The notes under the pieces: model-generated
Database searches by the model: none
Seen by the model: only the letters and a program-made list of their open reading frames with translations
What the model was told of the DNA's origin: nothing
Made by a program: the position numbers and the translations under genes
In this document: positions 43,463 through 52,211 of the stretch, in pieces
Layout of the letters: each line of letters opens with the position of its first letter
Numbering within the stretch: position 1 is the first letter of the stretch
DNA from: Candidatus Gastranaerophilales bacterium
GTDB lineage: Bacteria; Cyanobacteriota; Vampirovibrionia; Gastranaerophilales; Gastranaerophilaceae
Length of the DNA stretch: 64,000 nt
Direction of reading: 5' to 3'
Assembly: GCA_910587245.1 (NCBI GenBank)
Contig: CAJULX010000003.1
Location: 1-64,000 of the forward strand

Positions 43463-44110
43463 ATGAATATTGCACCCGTATCATTAAGTTTAATTTCTAA
43501 AACAACCGCACTCCCTGCTTTTGGTGTAAAAAGCAAAACGCACAAAAAAGAAAACAGTATACAAAAAGATATTTTTGTAAAAAATGACGGTTATACAAAG
43601 CAATATAAAGCCCTTGTTCTTAAATCAAACCGTGCGGAAAGAGAAGCTGCAGAAAATGAAACCGAATTTGATAAATTAAATTCCAATGATATTAAATTTC
43701 TTCTGGATATAAGGGATTATGATAAATTTAAAGCCGTGATTTCCACCCCTGTAGAAGAAGAAAAATGGGATGGAACAGATAAATTAAATATATTTTTCTT
43801 TACAAATGCCGATGCAACAGGTCAGCTTGCAAAAAGATTAAACAAAAACGGCGACAGGGTGCTTCTTAAAAAATTATTAATGCAGCAAAGAGGCTATGGC
43901 GGAAAAACAGTATTCCATGACATAGCAAAGCAGGATGATATTAAAAAAGCCCATGCTCTTAAAAATAATCTCTCGGTAAAAGAATTTAAAAAATTTATGA
44001 AAGCAAAAGATGATTACGGCATCACTCCTTATTCAATTGCGCAGGATGAGGATAATCGCGTAAAAGCTTTGGTTGAGCCGCTTTTTGCATATGATTTTCC
44101 CGAATATTAA
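43463..44110 (+). CDS. F-x-G-class protein with ankyrin-like C-terminus
   Basis: 215 aa beginning MNIAPVSLSLI with PAFGVKSK at about residue 19. The C-terminal half has two or three ankyrin-like repeats: LNIFFFTNADATGQLAKRLNKNGDRVLLKKLL, then KTVFHDIAKQDDIKKAHALKNNL and DDYGITPYSIAQDEDNRVKALV, keeping the TP-x-x-x-A pattern. Ankyrin arrays bind proteins and are frequent in host-interacting effectors. It lies 15 nt downstream of the 42491 gene, with AAAAGGA upstream. Confidence 0.6.
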   Translation: MNIAPVSLSLISKTTALPAFGVKSKTHKKENSIQKDIFVKNDGYTKQYKALVLKSNRAEREAAENETEFDKLNSNDIKFLLDIRDYDKFKAVISTPVEEEKWDGTDKLNIFFFTNADATGQLAKRLNKNGDRVLLKKLLMQQRGYGGKTVFHDIAKQDDIKKAHALKNNLSVKEFKKFMKAKDDYGITPYSIAQDEDNRVKALVEPLFAYDFPEY

Positions 44111-44216
44111 TAAATTTTTATATCCATATAAAGATTATATTAAAAAATCCGAATTTTCATTTTTTTTACTCTATAATTTAAAACGAAAATAAGAAATACT
44201 GTTAAAAGGAGAAAAG

Positions 44217-44537
44217 ATGCAGGCGGTTCTAAGCTCAAAAGAAATTTCAAACGGTAATTTAACACAAACTCTTGAAAGATTATTTAATGATTTAGATACA
44301 GCGGATAATATGACAAAAAATGCCATAGAAAATGACGTTGTAAGATTCGGCTCCGAAGCTGCAGATTTTCTTGTTAATAAAATCAGAACGGCAAAAGGTG
44401 CCCAAAGAGGGGTTGCTGCCATGAGCTTAATCAGAATAGGCGAAGATTCAATTGAGCCTTTAAGACAGGAAGCCGTTAAAGATAAAGATTTTCAATGGAT
44501 TGCAAACTATCTGATAAGAGAAATTACAGGCCGTTAA
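44217..44537 (+). CDS. Small HEAT-like helical repeat protein
   Basis: 106 aa with AAAGGAG before the ATG. Helix pairs NAIENDVVRFGSEAADFLVNKIRT and QRGVAAMSLIRIGEDSIEPLRQEAVKD follow the HEAT/PBS-lyase repeat pattern. A cytosolic adaptor is likely; the partner is unknown. It is separated from the SLH gene by a 15-bp hairpin. Confidence 0.65.
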   Translation: MQAVLSSKEISNGNLTQTLERLFNDLDTADNMTKNAIENDVVRFGSEAADFLVNKIRTAKGAQRGVAAMSLIRIGEDSIEPLRQEAVKDKDFQWIANYLIREITGR

Positions 44538-44629
44538 TCCATAAAAATAAAATAATCTTTTAGTATAATAAAAGAGATTAAAATAACCCGAATAAAATAG
44601 TCATTTTTGGCAATGAATACAAGATTGTG

Positions 44630-44673
44630 AAAGTGCATAATTCAATCAAAAGATAAAATGAATTATGCACTTT
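44630..44673 (+). terminator. 15-bp perfect hairpin before the SLH gene
   Basis: AAAGTGCATAATTCA (44630-44644) and TGAATTATGCACTTT (44659-44673) pair perfectly with a 14-nt loop, followed by TTGCATTTTT. It could terminate the HEAT-like transcript. If transcription of the SLH gene begins at TATAAT 44564-44569, it would instead be a stable leader stem. Sequence cannot decide. Confidence 0.6.
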
Positions 44674-44718
44674 TTGCATTTTTAAAGCTTAAAGTTAATC
44701 TTTATTAAAGGAGGAAAG

Positions 44719-46701
44719 ATGACTATTAAAAAATTCGTATTAACAGCAACAGCAGTAGCAACAGTATTTGCATGCACAGTACCTGTTAGCTTTGCGGCAT
44801 GTTCTACAGGGGCAGCTTGTCCGATAGATTCACTTCAAAAAGTAAACCCCAACATTGCAACATGTTCAAAATGCAAATCAACAATGGATTCTTGCAAATG
44901 TAAAAAAAAGGGTTTTTTCAGTTTTTTGAAAAGAAACAAGTGCAACCCTTGCGAAACGGGAGCAGCAGCACCGTGCGATCCTTGCAAAGTGAAAAAAAAT
45001 GATTGTGATCCTTGCAAAAAAGCAAAACCTGCCTGCGATAAATGCTCTACAGGTGTTGGTTCAAGCTGTTTAAATCAAAGAACACATTCAAACATGCAGG
45101 TTTATGCATACCCGGGTGCAATTTATTCACCTGCAAACGTGGCTGTAACCGGTGAATTAAATAACAATTCATCTATTACAGACCAAACAATCGCTGAAAT
45201 TCCCGTGGTTCCCGGTGTTCGTCTATCTGATGAATGCATAACAGGCGCAGCAGCTCCTATTATCGATCAGGCTTTATTACCGCCTAAAGAAGATTGCTGC
45301 CCCGGTGCAAACGTACAATCACCAAATTCTATGCAGGCAATCTACAAGGAAATGGAACCTGTAAAAACCGATTGCGGATGTACTACAGGCGCTGCAGCAA
45401 ACAGTGTAAGCGGCAACAACTATCCTGACGTTCCGAACAGATACTGGGCTTCTGAAGATATCAACCGTTTAACAGATAAATGTGTTGTAGTAGGATATCC
45501 TGACGATTTCTTCAAACCCAATCAATTCGTAACCAGAGCTGAAATGGCTGCTATGGTTGTAAAAGGTTTCAACCTTGAATCAACTGCTATGACAGCAAAC
45601 GGAAACTTCTCAGATGTTCCTTACAGCCACTGGGCACATGATTTTATTAATAAAGGTGTAAGCGCTGATATGCTTGCAGGCCATTCAAATAATAAATTCT
45701 TACCGAACCACCACATTACAAGAGCAGAAGCTTTAACTATTATGTCTAAAGGCTTAAAATGCCCTATGGATAACTGCAAAGCAGAAGAAATCTTAAGCCA
45801 GTACAGAGATGGCAGCGCTGTTCCAAACTGGGCAAGAGAATGTGTAGCTAAAGCAATTGACGTTGGTGCTCTTAAAGATTCTAAAACTTCTGATTTAATC
45901 AGACCTAATGAAAATGCTACAAGAGCAGAAATCGCTTCAATGCTTCAAAACACAAGAATTGCAGGCGGATATGATAAAAATGCTCCTGAAATGACAGCAA
46001 CAGGTCCTTCTAAACCGACTTTCGTTGAAAAAGAAACTCCTGTGTGCATTCCTACCCTTCAATTAACAATGAAAGACCAGGTAAACGCTAAAAACGCTAA
46101 CGTTGGCGAACAATTTGCAGCTGAAACTATTCATGAAATCACTGTAAACGGTGTAACTTACCCTGCAGGAAGCCGCGTTAACGGTAAAATTACCGAAGTT
46201 ATAAGACCTTCTAAATGCAACCCCGGCGCAATTAAACTTTCATTCACCGAAATCGTCGGCTGCGACGGATGCAAACAAATGCTTCCAAAACAGGTATTAA
46301 CAGCTAAAGTTGAAAAATGTAAAGATGTTAACCCTGTTGTAAGATTAATCCAGATGCCGTTCACATTCGTAGGCTCTACTTTAGGTCTTGCAGGACGTAC
46401 GGTTGGCGGTGCAGCTATCGGCTTAAGCAACGCTGTTGAAGGCTTATTCGACCAGGCAGGTACAGGTACGGGCGAAATCCTTTCAGGACAATTTAAAGCC
46501 GGCGGCAGAAGCTACATTGACGGTATCAAAACTACTTTAAAAGCTCCTGTTGACATCGTAAGAACTGCAGCTGTAGGTACAGCAGGCTTATTCAACAATA
46601 CTGTTGATGAAATCGCTTATGTTGTAGACGGTTCAGGCAACAAAATCACAAGGGTAAATCCTAAAGACAAAATGACTATCGCTTTTGGTAACGACAGATA
46701 A
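44719..46701 (+). CDS. Cys-rich S-layer-homology (SLH) surface protein
   Basis: 660 aa with a signal peptide (cleavage near SFAA) and strong GGAGG. Residues of about 25-120 are cysteine-rich (CSKCKS, CKCKKK, CDPCKV, CDPCKK, CDKC). C-x-TGAA-like motifs recur five times (CSTGAACP, CETGAAAP, CSTGVGSS, CITGAAAP, CTTGAAAN). Three SLH repeats (about 233-420) carry the conserved YPDVPNRYWA, FSDVPYSHWA and TRAEM/TRAEA/TRAEI turns, which bind secondary cell-wall polymer. The C-terminal part is beta-rich and then glycine-rich. Codon choice (GCA/GCT, AAC) looks like that of a highly expressed gene. Role: surface layer or outer-envelope anchor. Confidence 0.9.
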   Translation: MTIKKFVLTATAVATVFACTVPVSFAACSTGAACPIDSLQKVNPNIATCSKCKSTMDSCKCKKKGFFSFLKRNKCNPCETGAAAPCDPCKVKKNDCDPCKKAKPACDKCSTGVGSSCLNQRTHSNMQVYAYPGAIYSPANVAVTGELNNNSSITDQTIAEIPVVPGVRLSDECITGAAAPIIDQALLPPKEDCCPGANVQSPNSMQAIYKEMEPVKTDCGCTTGAAANSVSGNNYPDVPNRYWASEDINRLTDKCVVVGYPDDFFKPNQFVTRAEMAAMVVKGFNLESTAMTANGNFSDVPYSHWAHDFINKGVSADMLAGHSNNKFLPNHHITRAEALTIMSKGLKCPMDNCKAEEILSQYRDGSAVPNWARECVAKAIDVGALKDSKTSDLIRPNENATRAEIASMLQNTRIAGGYDKNAPEMTATGPSKPTFVEKETPVCIPTLQLTMKDQVNAKNANVGEQFAAETIHEITVNGVTYPAGSRVNGKITEVIRPSKCNPGAIKLSFTEIVGCDGCKQMLPKQVLTAKVEKCKDVNPVVRLIQMPFTFVGSTLGLAGRTVGGAAIGLSNAVEGLFDQAGTGTGEILSGQFKAGGRSYIDGIKTTLKAPVDIVRTAAVGTAGLFNNTVDEIAYVVDGSGNKITRVNPKDKMTIAFGNDR

Positions 46702-46786
46702 TTAAAATGCGTGTCATAAAGTCGATATTGATGAGTGGAATTATTTCACTAAACGGAAAATAAAATCCAAACATATCAATAAAATA

Positions 46787-46816
46787 AAAACCGGAGTTTG
46801 TTACAACTCCGGTTTT
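46787..46816. terminator. Strong terminator after the SLH gene
   Basis: AAAACCGGAGTT (46787-46798) and AACTCCGGTTTT (46805-46816) pair perfectly with a 6-nt loop and T-run. The remaining 46817-46935 holds no ORF of note. Confidence 0.9.
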
Positions 46817-46935
46817 TTGGTATTAAGTGTTTTATATTTTAATATCTTGTTAATATTTTCAACCGTATCAGTCAGAGTATCTGAAATTATGGAGGCTTCA
46901 AAATGCTTGAGTAATATTTATTAAATTTTTTTATG

Positions 46936-47484
46936 TTATATTTCAACACTTCCCTGTCTTAGAATTACGGGGGTTTCACCCGTGCAGAGCACAACTGTGG
47001 ATGAAACACCGATATTGCAAGGATTTTCGGGTTTAATTAATGTAATTTTTTTGCCGAATTTTTCTTTTGCTTCATTAAAATCCGCCGCAGGGGGCTCGTT
47101 TGAATAATTTAAAGATGTTGTTGCAAGAACTCCGCCTTTGATTTCACCGCATAATTTTTGAAAGCCCGTATGGTTTGGAATTCTTATTCCCACTGTATTT
47201 TTACCCGATGTTATAAAATCAGGCATAAGATCTGTTTTTTCATATATCAAAGTTAAAGCCCCGGGGAAATGAGTTTCCATAAGCTTTTTAGCATAATCAG
47301 GAATATTTTTTACATAAGGCATAAGGTTTTCAAGAGTATTGCTCATTAAAATCAAGGGTTTCGACCTGTCTCTGCCTTTTATTTCATAAATTTTATCAAC
47401 CGCTTCCGTATCAAAAGGCAGGCACCCTAAACCCCACACGGTATCGGTTTCAAACCCTAAAACCTCGCCTTTGCTTAATATCAT
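46936..47484 (-). CDS. tsaC: Threonylcarbamoyl-AMP synthase (Sua5/YciO/YrdC)
   Basis: 182 aa, the single-domain TsaC size. The N-terminus is short but keeps GEVLGFETDTVWGLGC; KGRDRSKPLILM and FPGALTLIY follow, then SSTVV near the end. It makes threonylcarbamoyl-AMP for the t6A37 modification of ANN-decoding tRNAs. It overlaps the murJ stop by one base (TAATG) and so is the last gene of spoIID-murJ-tsaC. Confidence 0.93.
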   Translation of the reverse strand: MILSKGEVLGFETDTVWGLGCLPFDTEAVDKIYEIKGRDRSKPLILMSNTLENLMPYVKNIPDYAKKLMETHFPGALTLIYEKTDLMPDFITSGKNTVGIRIPNHTGFQKLCGEIKGGVLATTSLNYSNEPPAADFNEAKEKFGKKITLIKPENPCNIGVSSTVVLCTGETPVILRQGSVEI

Positions 47485-49121
47485 TAAATTTCAGCCTTTC
47501 CTCTATTTTTAATGCGTTCAATTAAATCGTTTAAATATTCAATTTTTGTAAAATAGGCGCAAAGACCGTATATGATAAGCATTACGGATGATACAAGAAT
47601 TAATTTTACAATCCCTGTAATAAAATTCCATCCAATAAACAAATCAAATGCAAGCCCTGTAAGGTATCCCGCCAGATATGCCGCCGTTCCCGATATTAAA
47701 ATTTTGAACACATTGGATAAAAGTCTTGCATAGCCTATTTTAATCTTTTTACGCAATAAAATTCCAAGCGATACCGCGTTAAAGAGTGTAACAAAGGTTG
47801 TAGAAAGCGCTATACCGTTTATTCCAAAAGGTTTTACAAGTATTAAATTCAGTACGCATTTTAAGAAAATACACGCAATAGCTATTAAAAACGGGGTTTT
47901 AGAATCATTGAAAGAGTAAAAAAGTCTTGTAGCACTGTCTCTGAACACATAAGGCAAAATTGAAAGCGTTATAAAGAATAAAATTTCAGAAACCATAATT
48001 GTTGCTTCATCGTTGAAAGCCCCGCGCTGCAAGGCTAAACGAATAGCATCGGTTCGAACAACAAAAATCACGGTCATTAAATATGTTCCTGCAAAAATCA
48101 GCGTACCGACGCCTTTTTGGAAATAATGACGCACCCCGTCGAAATCATTTTTAGCAACCAGCCTTGAAAACAGCGGGAAAAGCGGCACTAAAATCGCCGT
48201 AAGCAGCATTCCTACAGGAAATTGGAAAATTCTGTTTGCATACCCGAAAGCTGTCCAGCTTCCTTCTTTTAAGCCGGATGAAAAGAACATATCAACGTAA
48301 ACGCCTAATTGACCTATGGTTGAGCTTAAAAATGCAGGAAATAAAAGTTCTAAAATTTCATTAAAATTTTTATTGCGAAAGAAGTCAAAAGCCGGTCTAA
48401 AACTGTATCCAAGCTTAACAACAGCTGGCATTTGTACTAATAACTGTATAATTGCACCGATTGTAGTTCCTAAAGCCAGATAATACCCTGTTGTATCCCC
48501 TTTTGTAATGAATAAAACCGCTATAATACCAAGGGAGAGAAGGGATGGAGAGATATTAGGCAATAAAAATTTCTTATATGTTACCAAAATTCCGTAATAT
48601 AAGCCCATTACGGAACCTATAAACACAATAGGGGACATTATTTTGAGGTGATATGCCGCCAAATTTACAAGTTCAGGCGCTCCTTCATTTATAATCACGC
48701 TCATAATTTGAACAGGAAAAATAAAACACAACAGCGCCAATAGCGCAAACAGTATCATAGAAAAGGTTTCAAAGGTATTAAAAAGTTTTTTTACATCGTT
48801 TTTCGGTTTATTTTTAAAATCTTCAATGAGTTTTGAAAAAACTGCAACGGTTGCGCTGTGAAAAGGTCCGCCGACACCGCCCAAAATTACAACCACAAGC
48901 GCCGGAATCTGGTAGGCATAAAAATACGCGTCCGATACAATCCCCGCCCCGTAGTAATTTGCAACGACGACATCTCTTAAAAAACCTGCAATTTTAGACA
49001 GCAGAATAATTACGGCTATCCACCATGCCGCTTTTATAAGTCCTCCGCCTTCATTCTTTGCATCATTTGTTAAAGTGCCGCTATTATTGCCTTCAGGCAG
49101 GTTTGATGTATCTTTTTCCAT
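47484..49121 (-). CDS. murJ: Lipid II flippase MurJ
   Basis: 545 aa with 14 predicted membrane segments. The MOP-fold landmarks are KIAGFLRDVVVANYYGAGIVSDAYFYAYQIP, GGVGGPFHSA, and GQLGVYVDMFFSSGLKEGS in TM7. It flips undecaprenyl-linked lipid II to the outer face of the inner membrane. Two nt separate it from the spoIID-like stop; it is coupled to tsaC. Confidence 0.95.
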   Translation of the reverse strand: MEKDTSNLPEGNNSGTLTNDAKNEGGGLIKAAWWIAVIILLSKIAGFLRDVVVANYYGAGIVSDAYFYAYQIPALVVVILGGVGGPFHSATVAVFSKLIEDFKNKPKNDVKKLFNTFETFSMILFALLALLCFIFPVQIMSVIINEGAPELVNLAAYHLKIMSPIVFIGSVMGLYYGILVTYKKFLLPNISPSLLSLGIIAVLFITKGDTTGYYLALGTTIGAIIQLLVQMPAVVKLGYSFRPAFDFFRNKNFNEILELLFPAFLSSTIGQLGVYVDMFFSSGLKEGSWTAFGYANRIFQFPVGMLLTAILVPLFPLFSRLVAKNDFDGVRHYFQKGVGTLIFAGTYLMTVIFVVRTDAIRLALQRGAFNDEATIMVSEILFFITLSILPYVFRDSATRLFYSFNDSKTPFLIAIACIFLKCVLNLILVKPFGINGIALSTTFVTLFNAVSLGILLRKKIKIGYARLLSNVFKILISGTAAYLAGYLTGLAFDLFIGWNFITGIVKLILVSSVMLIIYGLCAYFTKIEYLNDLIERIKNRGKAEI

Positions 49122-49123
49122 TG

Positions 49124-51022
49124 CTATTTCTCTATTTCAACCCAAAAATAAACTGTTTTATCTTTATCTGCTTCGTTTAAAGGCATAAAAGTTATCGTAT
49201 TTTTCCCGTTTTCCAAATATTTTGTAATATCCATCGTTATTATTTTTCCGTAAAGCCCTTTTGTAGAAGGATTAAAACGGGTTTTATTTACGTAAAATTC
49301 AATATTAGAGGGCTTTTTCTCGTTATCAATATTTAAAATATACTTAGCATCAGCTTTTGAAGCGTTATATAAAGTTGCAATCTCGTCTTTAAGCGGGTTT
49401 TCGTTTATTGAATTCGGCAAAACCCCCGCCGTTCCTTTTTCCGTATCGTTAATATACAGAGTTTGCACATAATTTTGATTGTAATTATTGTGTAATACCT
49501 TCTTTGGCATTGTGCCAAGCGTAATTCCGCTGTAGTAATGTTTTAGAATTTCGTCATAACCAACACCCTGAGCGGCTAAATACCCTGCGCCGTACTGGCT
49601 CATCCCCACGCCATGCCCGAAACCTGCGCCTATAAAGCTGAAACTCTGCGGCAGAGGCATATCCAGCCAGTTTTTATATACCCTTTTCGGTTCGCCCGCT
49701 TTGAATGATTCTATTACAGCTTCCTCTTTAAGCTTCTTTTCGGGTTTTAAGAACGCAAAAATTACCGCACTGTCTTTTTCTTCAGGTTTTTTATCTTCCA
49801 AAATACCGTCAGATTCTTTTTTTTCAGCTTCGGGCGGCATATTTTTTTCCACAACAAAATTTGCAGACCAGAGAATTGAATTTCCTTTTTTAAACGCACG
49901 TCTTATGCCAAGCTCTCTTTTAACGCACCAATTCCCTGCCATAGAGCGGATTTCAACCTCTATTGCCTTTCCTGAATCTCCCCTTTTTGTAACTTTTATA
50001 TCCTCTAAGCCCCAAACTTCGTCATTTTCTCCAAACCCCGGATATACAAGGCTTTTTAGGGATTGTTCACGGAGTGTTTTTGTTAAAGTTTCTTCAAGTT
50101 CAAACCTGTCAAAATTCACTTTCCATCTATGTTTTGGAGATTTTACATCAAAAGACGGTACATTATTTGAATAGAATTCTTTTAATTCTTCTTCGTTATT
50201 TGGAGTTTTCAAGCTATGATTGTCTTTTACGGATTTTAAATAAGGTTTTGAATTGTAAAAACTGTTTCCTGAGCCGTATACAGCCTCATAATTTTCCGTA
50301 ATTCCGCCACCGGTGGATGAATACAGAGCTAAAATCGGTTCTTTATTGTACAGTGCAAAAATTCCTTCAGTTTCATCAACTGCTCTGTCAGAGAGCGGGC
50401 TTTCGCTGTTTGCGCCGTAATAAACCTGACATGCCGTTGAATCACAGATATCATAATTTTTATAAACATTCTGCGGGCGATTTGCATAATTTCTGGCAGC
50501 TACAGCCTGTGCCTTGAGCGCATTCAGCCCGAATGATACGGGCATTTCATTCGGCACAACGCCTTTAAGATAAGTCTGCAAATCAAGCACATTTATTATG
50601 TTAAATTTATTCTTACCCAAAGGATATGCGGCTTTCAGCTCTATCATTCCTCTGTAAAAGGCGGGATTTCCTTTTCTGTTCAAATTTTTAACGCCCAATT
50701 TGCCGTTAGATATAATAACAACAGGGCCTTTGGCATTTTTTACAAGCTCTTTGCCGTTTACAACAACAAAAAATTCATTTCCGCGCATTAAAATACGGAT
50801 TTCGGTATTTTTGGGAACATCCTTAACCTGTACACCGCTTGCCATATCAAGGATTGAACCTGTGTCCGAGGGGATAATCGTCACATCATCAAATTCAAAA
50901 GTTGAAAATCCCGAATTTGAAAGCCCTACCCTTATAACATCCTTTTGTTCCGTCACAGCAAAGCTTTGAAGGGTATTTGCCAAAAACGCCGTAATTAATA
51001 ATAAATAAACAAAAAACTTCAT
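49124..51022 (-). CDS. Large SpoIID-domain exported protein
   Basis: 632 aa with a signal peptide (cleavage near SFA). An N-terminal beta domain precedes the SpoIID core with VVPNEMPVSFGLNALKAQAVAARNYA, ALYSSTGGGITE and GAGFGHGVGMSQYGAGYL. A 60-residue Lys/Glu-rich insert splits the core (about 395-435). A C-terminal beta domain extends past residue 550. The PNEM glutamate matches the catalytic E. It probably trims denuded glycan at septa, in one operon with MurJ. TAAAAT (51029-51034) lies 6 nt before the ATG without a Shine-Dalgarno. Confidence 0.9.
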   Translation of the reverse strand: MKFFVYLLLITAFLANTLQSFAVTEQKDVIRVGLSNSGFSTFEFDDVTIIPSDTGSILDMASGVQVKDVPKNTEIRILMRGNEFFVVVNGKELVKNAKGPVVIISNGKLGVKNLNRKGNPAFYRGMIELKAAYPLGKNKFNIINVLDLQTYLKGVVPNEMPVSFGLNALKAQAVAARNYANRPQNVYKNYDICDSTACQVYYGANSESPLSDRAVDETEGIFALYNKEPILALYSSTGGGITENYEAVYGSGNSFYNSKPYLKSVKDNHSLKTPNNEEELKEFYSNNVPSFDVKSPKHRWKVNFDRFELEETLTKTLREQSLKSLVYPGFGENDEVWGLEDIKVTKRGDSGKAIEVEIRSMAGNWCVKRELGIRRAFKKGNSILWSANFVVEKNMPPEAEKKESDGILEDKKPEEKDSAVIFAFLKPEKKLKEEAVIESFKAGEPKRVYKNWLDMPLPQSFSFIGAGFGHGVGMSQYGAGYLAAQGVGYDEILKHYYSGITLGTMPKKVLHNNYNQNYVQTLYINDTEKGTAGVLPNSINENPLKDEIATLYNASKADAKYILNIDNEKKPSNIEFYVNKTRFNPSTKGLYGKIITMDITKYLENGKNTITFMPLNEADKDKTVYFWVEIEK

Positions 51023-51101
51023 AAATCAATTTTACTACAAATAATTTTTATGCTAAATTTGTTAATGCACAAGTCTTAAATTTTTTGAGAGGTAATAAAT
51101 T

Positions 51102-52211
51102 ATGTGCCGTATCGGGGCAATTAAATCAAACAAGTATTTTCATCCTGCAAAAACTCTTGAATTGATGCGCTCCCAGCAAAAAGGGCATGATAATTCGGGT
51201 TTTGCCTTTGTAATGCAGGATTTAGGGGGTATTTTTGAACCTTATAAAGATTTGCCCGTTCTTTCAATGGCATGCACCGATATGGGAATAAGAATTGCCG
51301 AAGATATTCTTCATCAGGCAGGTTTTGTAAGGTTGATGCAGTGGACTCCCGATATTAACAAATCAGCAAAAAATTTAAATATCTGTCCTATGCCGAATTA
51401 CGTTTTTGAAGTGTTTAATTACCCGAAAATGTATAAATACGCAACACAGGAAGAAAAAGAAGAACTTTTGCTTGATACAAGGCTGAAACTCCGCGAAGCG
51501 CTTGAAGACGGGGATAACGGCTATGTTTATTCATTCTGGCCCGATACTTTAATGTTAAAAGAAATCGGCGATCCTAAAGATATCGGTACATATTTTAATT
51601 TGAACGAGCCGAATAACGATTTTGTATCAAAAATTATAACAGTTCAATGCAGGCAAAATACAAACTATGATATTGTGCGCTATGCAGCTCACCCCTTTTT
51701 CCTGCAAGGATATACGGTGCTTGCAAACGGCGAAAACACGTTTTATGAAAAAAATAAACTTTTCCAGAAAAATTTATTTAAAGGCTATATTGGTTTTGAA
51801 TCCGATTCTCAGTGCTTTTTATACACTTTGCACTATGTAAATAAAATTTTAAAATGGCCGCTTAAATATTTTAAACACGTTATTACACCTTTAGAATACG
51901 AGGAAATTTTAAAAAGGGAAGACAGAGAAATTCTGCTTAGAATAAAGGCCTCTCTTGCCCACCTTGAAATAAACGGCCCGAATACCATAATAGGTGTAAA
52001 TCCTGACGGAACAATGTTTGTAACATGTGATTCAAAAAAATTAAGACCTGTTGTGGTTGGCAGGGATAACGATACAGTGATTGTTACAAGCGAAGTTTGC
52101 GGCATAAATGAAGTTTTACCGAACAGAAACACTGCGGAAGATATTTACCCGAATGAGCGTGAAACTGTTGTAATCAACAATGATTTAAGGATTGAAAGAT
52201 GGAAACAATAG
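51102..52211 (+). CDS. Glutamate synthase glutaminase domain subunit (class II GATase)
   Basis: 369 aa. The N-terminal cysteine after Met (MCRIGA) is the Ntn-type catalytic residue; QKGHDNSGFAFVMQD and GPNTIIGVNPDGTMFVTCDSKKLRP follow the class II amidotransferase fold. It releases ammonia from glutamine for the next subunit. It is the archaeal-type separate GltB1 subunit. The GATase of E. coli GltB is fused to the rest; here the gene is split. GAGG precedes the ATG. It overlaps the next gene by 13 nt. Confidence 0.9.
   Translation: MCRIGAIKSNKYFHPAKTLELMRSQQKGHDNSGFAFVMQDLGGIFEPYKDLPVLSMACTDMGIRIAEDILHQAGFVRLMQWTPDINKSAKNLNICPMPNYVFEVFNYPKMYKYATQEEKEELLLDTRLKLREALEDGDNGYVYSFWPDTLMLKEIGDPKDIGTYFNLNEPNNDFVSKIITVQCRQNTNYDIVRYAAHPFFLQGYTVLANGENTFYEKNKLFQKNLFKGYIGFESDSQCFLYTLHYVNKILKWPLKYFKHVITPLEYEEILKREDREILLRIKASLAHLEINGPNTIIGVNPDGTMFVTCDSKKLRPVVVGRDNDTVIVTSEVCGINEVLPNRNTAEDIYPNERETVVINNDLRIERWKQ

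Noticed and set aside
46817..46935. Tiny ORF after GGAGG at about 46891
   Set aside because: Only a handful of codons, no conservation evidence and no promoter; too weak to call.
39610..51022. SpoIID genes as evidence for sporulation
   Set aside because: SpoIID-domain proteins are common in Cyanobacteria and others without sporulation, and no other sporulation genes are present.
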